Made by a program: the position numbers and the translations under genes. The notes beneath the pieces were generated by a model that saw only the letters and a list, made by a program, of their open reading frames with translations, did not search any database and was not told the origin of the DNA. This document shows positions 1 through 3,964 of a stretch of DNA of 6,937 nt, piece by piece; within the stretch, counting starts at the first letter, position 1, and every line of letters starts with the position of its first letter. Source of the stretch: Verrucomicrobiota bacterium (lineage in GTDB: Bacteria > Verrucomicrobiota > Verrucomicrobiia > Verrucomicrobiales > Akkermansiaceae); NCBI GenBank assembly GCA_008932955.1, contig WBXE01000124.1, positions 1 through 6,937 on the forward strand, given 5' to 3'.

Positions 1-134
1 AGCAAGAAACGGGGCATGCCGTTCTTCGACCGGCTCAAGCCTACCACTTGCACCCTTGCGCCTCAAGCTGGTTTCGGGTCAACTGTGGGCCGGGCCGCGA
101 AGCGGTGAACGTTCAGGGACTATTTCCCAGTCCC
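1..134. other. unassigned left edge, no gene supported
   Basis: I see no supportable gene here. All three plus-strand frames stay open from the window edge for 35 codons or more, so the open frame ending in TGA at 106-108 is not informative and none of the three peptides is recognisable. The stretch contains the hairpin described at 116-134. Its first 11 bases (AGCAAGAAACG) are the exact reverse complement of 140-150, the last codons of the toxin gene. It could be the 3' end of a plus-strand gene that begins outside the window, but nothing shows this. Confidence 0.4.
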
Positions 135-137
135 CTA
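115..137. repeat. diverged 23-base fragment of the 151-bp repeat
   Basis: These 23 bases match 6764-6786 of repeat unit 2 at 20 of 23 positions without gaps. The shared runs are AGGG, CTATTTCCC and GTCCCCT. The similarity stops at both edges. Two of the three differences (positions 119 and 129) create the longer GGGACT/AGTCCC stem seen here. The match includes the toxin stop codon. It may be a remnant of the same repeat family or a shared short motif; one match of this length cannot decide. Confidence 0.4.
116..134 (-). terminator. hairpin abutting the toxin stop codon (weak terminator candidate)
   Basis: GGGACT at 116-121 and AGTCCC at 129-134 form a perfect 6-bp stem with a 7-base loop. 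The stem begins on the base next to the toxin stop codon (TAG, 137-135). No run of T follows on the minus strand, so a standard intrinsic terminator is doubtful. The hairpin lies inside a 23-base stretch (115-137) that closely matches part of the 151-bp tandem repeat at the other end of the window, so it may be a repeat fragment rather than a dedicated terminator. Confidence 0.35.
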
Positions 138-524
138 CACGTTTCTTGCTTTAGCTAGGTGGCGGACGTGCGGGAGGGTTTTGAAATCGTCGTCCTGGGT
201 CCAGAGAATGGTGTTGTGGGCGAGAGCGGTGGCGTAGATGAGGCTGTCGGCCATGGCGAGTTTGTGGCGGATGCTGAGGCGGGCGGCTTGAATGGCGAGG
301 TGGGAATCGGGGGGGACGACGATGCCTTGTTGCATGAACTCGAGGAGTTGATTGGCACGGGTCTCGTCACCATGAACGCTGCTGTATTTCCAAACTTCGT
401 AGAGGGCGATGGTGGAAACGATGACGCTCGCCGGATCGGCCAAGGCCTGCAGGAAGGCGGCGGCATTCGCCCCGCGGTGGGCGATTTCAATCCAGGCGGA
501 ACTATCGAGACTGGCGGCCTTCAT
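135..524 (-). CDS. vapC: PIN-domain ribonuclease toxin, VapC family
   Basis: This is a 129-residue single-domain PIN protein, the usual VapC length. PIN toxins are Mg2+-dependent RNases that stop translation by cutting tRNA or rRNA, and they are held inactive by their cognate antitoxin. The acidic active-site set is visible: D7 in LDSSAW, E43 in LYEVWK, D93 in MADSLIYATA, and D111 and D113 in the TQDDDF motif near the end. All are intact, so the enzyme should be active. The ATG at 524-522 overlaps the antitoxin stop by four bases (ATGA), giving translational coupling and fixing the start. The target RNA cannot be read from the sequence. The last codons include an 11-base stretch repeated in inverted form at the window start. 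The family call is firm; the toxin role is inferred from the family and the antitoxin partner. Confidence 0.9.
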   Translation of the reverse strand: MKAASLDSSAWIEIAHRGANAAAFLQALADPASVIVSTIALYEVWKYSSVHGDETRANQLLEFMQQGIVVPPDSHLAIQAARLSIRHKLAMADSLIYATALAHNTILWTQDDDFKTLPHVRHLAKARNV

Positions 525-736
525 GGCAGGCTGCGGTCAGGTTCGCGTTCGAATGGAATATGGGCGCAATCGGCCAGGAGCCCCATGAGTTGCTCAGGTT
601 TGAGGATGGGACGGAGTTCGAGATAGCCGTCTTTTTCGATGAGACTGACTCTTTGTCCGGGGGTGACGTTGAATTTCCTCCGGATTTCCTTTGGGATGAC
701 GATCTGGTATTTCGGTGAAATAAGTGATGTGATCAT
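521..736 (-). CDS. vapB: AbrB/MazE-fold antitoxin, VapB family
   Basis: This is a 71-residue protein with a SpoVT/AbrB swapped-hairpin DNA-binding domain at about residues 3-44. The diagnostic run is SPKYQIVIPKEIRRKFNV, followed by TPGQRVSLIEKDGYLELRP. The remaining ~27 residues (ILKPEQLMG...FEREPDR) form the acidic, partly helical tail that in VapB proteins wraps the toxin and occupies its active site. Dimers of such antitoxins normally bind their own promoter and repress the operon, with tighter binding when the toxin is present. It is the first gene of the operon and overlaps the PIN toxin gene by four bases. No Shine-Dalgarno sequence precedes the ATG; the promoter lies so close that the message is probably leaderless. 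Confidence 0.9.
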   Translation of the reverse strand: MITSLISPKYQIVIPKEIRRKFNVTPGQRVSLIEKDGYLELRPILKPEQLMGLLADCAHIPFEREPDRSLP

Positions 737-745
737 ACAAAACGT

Positions 746-773
746 ATTTTAGGCCACGTTTCTATATTTGCAA
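746..773 (-). promoter_or_regulatory. sigma70-like promoter of the toxin-antitoxin operon, probably leaderless
   Basis: Reading the minus strand, TTGCAA (773-768) is followed after 16 bases by TAAAAT (751-746), a good -35/-10 pair. Only nine bases (745-737) separate the -10 box from the antitoxin ATG at 736, so transcription should start within a few bases of the start codon. There is no purine-rich ribosome binding site in those nine bases, which agrees with a leaderless mRNA. The AT-rich stretch 739-751 has AAAA/TTTT arms around CGTA and could be part of an autoregulatory operator; that is inference. Confidence 0.5.
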
Positions 774-933
774 TACTTTTCCGGTTCAGCCCGAAATCCG
801 CAATAGAAATCCCGCAATGAGAATAGGAACCACAGGCTTCGGCGTTCCGGTTCAATGTCGCAGCCTCGCCTAGAGTCGTTGAAAAGCCAAAGTTGTTGTC
901 GTTATGTCAAGTTTTTGAACTGCCGCCATCTCC
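774..933. other. gene-free spacer between the cyanophycin operon and the toxin-antitoxin operon
   Basis: I see no gene. The only structure is minor: the decamer TTCCGGTTCA occurs at 779-788 and again at 845-854, and CGCAGCCTCG occurs at 859-868 and again at 1066-1075 next to the DUF1854 stop codon. An 18-codon frame from the ATG at 817 has no ribosome binding site and is not credible. With the palindrome at 934-1045 and the hairpin at 1062-1074 this makes up the whole 339-base gap between genes. Confidence 0.5.
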
Positions 934-1045
934 GAATTGATTGATGAATGATGATTTTGGATTGTTGAAGTGAGCTTGTTGGTGCGGCGCTCGTGTTCAA
1001 GCTCACATCAGAAATCAACACTCATCAATCGGCACTCATCAATTC
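934..1045. repeat. 112-bp imperfect palindrome, MITE-like or small-RNA-like hairpin
   Basis: Three paired blocks share one centre. The outermost 8 bases GAATTGAT (934-941) pair perfectly with ATCAATTC (1038-1045). The block 940-957 pairs with 1012-1029 at 16 of 18 positions. The innermost GTGAGCTTG (970-978) pairs perfectly with CAAGCTCAC (998-1006), leaving a 19-base loop. The right arm holds an 11-base direct repeat, CACTCATCAAT (1019-1029 and 1033-1043), which makes it slightly longer than the left arm. No open reading frame lies inside and I see no clear target-site duplication. It could be a non-autonomous mobile element, a REP-type palindrome or a bidirectional transcription barrier downstream of the DUF1854 gene. 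Confidence 0.6.
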
Positions 1046-1061
1046 TCTTCGTCTTGGGTCT

Positions 1062-1074
1062 GAGGCGCAGCCTC
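1062..1074 (-). terminator. small hairpin after the DUF1854 gene
   Basis: GAGGC (1062-1066) and GCCTC (1070-1074) form a 5-bp GC-rich stem around a 3-base loop, one base beyond the DUF1854 stop codon (TAA, 1078-1076). No T-run follows on the minus strand, so termination by this hairpin alone is doubtful. The larger palindrome at 934-1045 lies just beyond and may do more. Confidence 0.3.
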
Positions 1075-1075
1075 G

Positions 1076-1552
1076 TTAGTAGTAGCGCTCCAAGCGTTGG
1101 CGGCTTTTGAGATCCAGGGTGGTTGGATCGGGGATGAGATAGCGGGTGTTGCGGTGGTCCATTACCACGATGCTGCCGCCGGCCAGCGGTTGGATGCTTT
1201 CGTCATTCTCGACGGTGAAGTGGGTCTTGCCGCGATCGGTGGTAACGTGCCATTCATAACCGTGGGCGGCCCGCAGGATCGCATGAATGGATAGAATCAG
1301 CGGCACAAAATCCCGCTGCGCCAGCGCCTCCAACAACAGCTCCCGGGTCGGGCCGGGCAATGCCGCCAGATCCTCGATGCAGGCCAGGTCCTGACCCGTG
1401 GCGCTGGTGATGGCCACCCAGTGCTGAGGATCGGTTAGAGGAAATAAGCGCAGCGGCAGCACGTTATCGTGCAGCGTGCCCGCGGCATCGGTGAAGGTCA
1501 GGTTGCCAGCGGCGTTGCGCTGCAAATCGAAGTGGGCGGTGGGCGGATTCAT
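1076..1552 (-). CDS. cyanophycin-cluster DUF1854 family protein
   Basis: This 158-residue protein has no signal peptide and no membrane segment. The body matches my memory of the DUF1854 family: an N-terminal strand-rich part with PLRLFPLTDPQHWVAI (about residues 33-48), a central helical stretch ELLLEALAQRDFVPLILSIHAI (about 71-92), and a C-terminal part with HGYEWHVTTDRGKTHF followed by IVVMDHRNTRYLIPD and DLKSRQRLERYY at the very end. Public annotation names members found beside cphA as cyanophycin metabolism-associated DUF1854 proteins; no biochemical role is known to me. The ATG overlaps the stop of the ABC transporter gene by four bases (1549-1552), so the two are translationally coupled and probably act together, for example as a cytosolic accessory subunit. 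The function is inference; the family call is fairly firm. Confidence 0.8.
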   Translation of the reverse strand: MNPPTAHFDLQRNAAGNLTFTDAAGTLHDNVLPLRLFPLTDPQHWVAITSATGQDLACIEDLAALPGPTRELLLEALAQRDFVPLILSIHAILRAAHGYEWHVTTDRGKTHFTVENDESIQPLAGGSIVVMDHRNTRYLIPDPTTLDLKSRQRLERYY

Positions 1553-3750
1553 GCCTGGGATACCTCTTGCATGGCTTGGTGCAGGCGGGCGTAGGTGCCG
1601 CTGGTTTGGAGCAATTGCTCATGAGTGCCGATCTCACTGATGCGGCCATCCTCTAACACCACCAGCCGGTTGGCCAGGCGCAGCGTGCCGAGGCGATGGG
1701 CGATGGCGATGGTGGTGCGGCCGTGGACGAGGTTATCGAGGGCGCGCTGGATTTCCCGCTCGGTCTCGGTATCGACCGACGAAGTGGCCTCATCGAGAAT
1801 GAGGATAGCGGGGTCGATGAGCAAGGCGCGGGCGATGCTGATGCGTTGGCGCTCGCCGCCGGAGAGTTGTTGGCCGCGCTCGCCGACCATTGAGTCGTAG
1901 CCATCGGCGAGTTTCATGATGAACTCGTGGGCCCGTGCCGCCTTGGCTGCGGCGATGATTTCCTCGCGGGTGGCGGCGGGTTTGCCATATGCGATGTTGT
2001 CGCCGATTGTTCCGAAAAACAAGTACGGCTCCTGTAGTACTAGGCCGATGTTTTTGCGGAAATCCTCCACATGGATGTCGCGCAAATCATGCCCATCGAC
2101 AAAAATTGCCCCCTCGCTGACATCGAAAAACCGGCAAGCCAGATTCACCAGGGTGGTTTTGCCGGCGCCGCTGGGGCCGACGAGGCCGATCATTTCGCCC
2201 GGAGCGATGTCGAGGTTGATGCCGCGGATAATCTGGCGCGAGCCATGGCGGAATTTGATGTCGCGAAATTCAATCCGCCCGCTCAAGCGGCCGATCCGCC
2301 GCGTCCCCGCGGTGGCCGGCATGTCCGGCTCGACGTCCAACACCTCAAACACCCGGTGCGCACTCGCCGCCGCCCGCTGAGCCGCGGCGAAAAACCGGCT
2401 CATCGCCTCCAAGCGGCCATAAAACCGCGTGGTATATGTCACAAAACACCAGAGCACGCCGACGGTTAGGCTGCCGTGAGCGACGGTCATCGCGCCGACG
2501 ACCCAGATGATGAGCAAGCCCAAATCGGTGAACATTTCGATCATCGGGCTGAAAAACGACCAGGTCCGGTTGACCCGATCATTAGTTGAAAACACATGGT
2601 GGTCGGTCTGCTTGAAGCGTGCAATCTCCCGTTGTTCCTGGGCAAACGCCTTGACCACCCGCACCCCGGGAATGGTGTCAGAAAGCACGCTGGTCATCAG
2701 TGACCACGCGCGGCTGGAGGCAGCAAAGCCGCCGAGCAAGTGGCCGCGCACGCCCTTCACCAGCCAGGCCACCAAGGGCACCGGCCCCAACGCGGCAAAT
2801 GCCAGCAGCGGGTGAATCTTGAACAAAATCAGCGCCGTGAAGGCGAATTGAAACATGTCGCACACGAAGTCGATGAAGTTCACCGAAATGAACAGCGACA
2901 GCCGGTCGGTATCCGTGCCAATCCGCGATATCAGGTCGCCGGTGCGCTTCTTGTTGAAGTAAATGAGCGACAGGCGTTGCAGATGCTCAAACAACTCGCG
3001 GCGCAGCCGGCTAGTGACCAATTCCGCGATGCGCGCCACAATGAACGTGCGCCACCACTTCAACAGCCAGGCCACGAAAGCCGTGCCTAACAACATAGCC
3101 GCGTACGGCAGGAGTTGTGGCCACTCGATCTCGTGGCTCTTGGTTTGCAGCGGAATGAGCAAGGTATCCACCAACCGGCCGGTGATCCACGGCGTGAGCA
3201 AGCTCGCACTGGTCGCCGCGATCGTTAGGAACAAGCCCAACACAATGAGCCGCAACCATGACCGGGAAAATTTCAGCAGCCGCAGCAGCGGATTGCCGTG
3301 GGTGGGATTGGGCACCAGGTCGGCAAAATCCAGTCCATCGTCTTCGCCGGGCGCGGTGTTTGATTCGGGCTCGGCGCTTGGGGCAGCGCCGGCGAGTGCC
3401 TGCTGATGCTCGAGGAAACGGGCCACGAAGGTATCGGCCTCCTTGACCAGTCCGGCGGTGAAGCGCCAGTGACTGCCACCCGCATGCCCGCTGAGGCTTA
3501 GCCGCAGGGCGGCGGTCGCGCCCATTTCTTCCAAACTCAGCTCGCCGATATCTGCGAGCCTCCACTCATGGAATGGCGTGCTGCCCGCTTGGTTCTCCTC
3601 TAAATACAGCAAGCGCCGGTTGGTCATTACCAGCAAGCCCTTGCGAAATTGCAGACGCTGGTCCAAATCCACTTGAAACCGCGCCAGCACCCGCTCCCCA
3701 GCCTCCAGGCGCTTTTCTAGGTGGGGCGGCGTCAACAAATCGGCGGGCAT
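1549..3750 (-). CDS. cyanophycin-cluster exporter-type ABC transporter with N-terminal PH-like domain
   Basis: From the ATG at 3750 this is a 733-residue half-transporter fusing membrane and ATPase domains. Residues ~5-115 form a strand-rich domain of bacterial PH-like type (GLLVMTNRRLLYLE at 38-51), then an acidic linker at ~120-145. About six hydrophobic segments follow, near 166-187, 214-231, 295-311, 314-332, 407-424 and 428-444, a type 1 exporter fold. The nucleotide-binding domain is complete: Walker A GPSGAGKT (525-532), Q-loop Q573, signature LSGGE (629-633), Walker B ILILDE (649-654), D-loop SSVD and H-loop H685. It should work as a homodimer in the inner membrane. The substrate is unknown; the name rests on linkage to cphA and DUF1854. 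The open frame runs upstream to 4053 inside cphA, but that extension lacks family features, so the start at MPADLL is preferred. Another in-frame ATG lies at 3855. Confidence 0.85.
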   Translation of the reverse strand: MPADLLTPPHLEKRLEAGERVLARFQVDLDQRLQFRKGLLVMTNRRLLYLEENQAGSTPFHEWRLADIGELSLEEMGATAALRLSLSGHAGGSHWRFTAGLVKEADTFVARFLEHQQALAGAAPSAEPESNTAPGEDDGLDFADLVPNPTHGNPLLRLLKFSRSWLRLIVLGLFLTIAATSASLLTPWITGRLVDTLLIPLQTKSHEIEWPQLLPYAAMLLGTAFVAWLLKWWRTFIVARIAELVTSRLRRELFEHLQRLSLIYFNKKRTGDLISRIGTDTDRLSLFISVNFIDFVCDMFQFAFTALILFKIHPLLAFAALGPVPLVAWLVKGVRGHLLGGFAASSRAWSLMTSVLSDTIPGVRVVKAFAQEQREIARFKQTDHHVFSTNDRVNRTWSFFSPMIEMFTDLGLLIIWVVGAMTVAHGSLTVGVLWCFVTYTTRFYGRLEAMSRFFAAAQRAAASAHRVFEVLDVEPDMPATAGTRRIGRLSGRIEFRDIKFRHGSRQIIRGINLDIAPGEMIGLVGPSGAGKTTLVNLACRFFDVSEGAIFVDGHDLRDIHVEDFRKNIGLVLQEPYLFFGTIGDNIAYGKPAATREEIIAAAKAARAHEFIMKLADGYDSMVGERGQQLSGGERQRISIARALLIDPAILILDEATSSVDTETEREIQRALDNLVHGRTTIAIAHRLGTLRLANRLVVLEDGRISEIGTHEQLLQTSGTYARLHQAMQEVSQA

Positions 3751-3964
3751 GGAAGTCGATAGGCGAATGGACAAATAGGCGGGGCTGCCGCCGATGCTGC
3801 GGCCCGCTGGCGTTTTGTAAAGCGTAACTGACAAATTGCGAAATTTCTCCACCATTTCATCAATCTCTTGCGCAAGTGGCAATTTATGCTCAAGTTCCCC
3901 CCCGCGCCGCTGCGGATTCCTGTCGCGCGGCCACTCTAGCAGCTCTGACCACCGCTCCCCCACT
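3751..3964. promoter_or_regulatory. divergent intergenic region between the ABC operon and cphA
   Basis: With the preferred starts, 214 bases separate the two divergent genes and should hold both promoters. The region is less GC-rich at 3820-3895 than its surroundings. It contains a perfect 10-bp palindrome, CTTGCGCAAG (3867-3876), a candidate operator, and a short AAATT/AATTT inverted repeat just upstream. A weak minus-strand promoter can be drawn as TTCGCA, 17 bases, TACAAA, about 60 bases before the transporter ATG. I find no convincing plus-strand promoter and no Shine-Dalgarno sequence before cphA. Both long reading frames continue through this region from opposite sides, which is what leaves the gene starts ambiguous. 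Confidence 0.4.

Noticed and set aside
1..108. Possible 3' end of a plus-strand gene entering from the left
   Set aside because: All three plus-strand frames are open over this stretch, so openness carries no information, and none of the peptides is recognisable.
159..626. 155-codon plus-strand frame across vapC and vapB
   Set aside because: It is antisense to two well-supported genes with intact active-site and DNA-binding motifs; its Gly/Glu-rich product is not recognisable.
817..873. 18-codon plus-strand frame (MRIGTTGFGV...)
   Set aside because: Too short, no ribosome binding site, no recognisable features.
3836..3964. N-terminal extension of cphA from the ATG at 3836
   Set aside because: The 43 residues are Ser/Pro/Arg-rich with no resemblance to CphA N-termini. 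They also overlap the opposing transporter frame. I kept the later TTG start but flagged the uncertainty.
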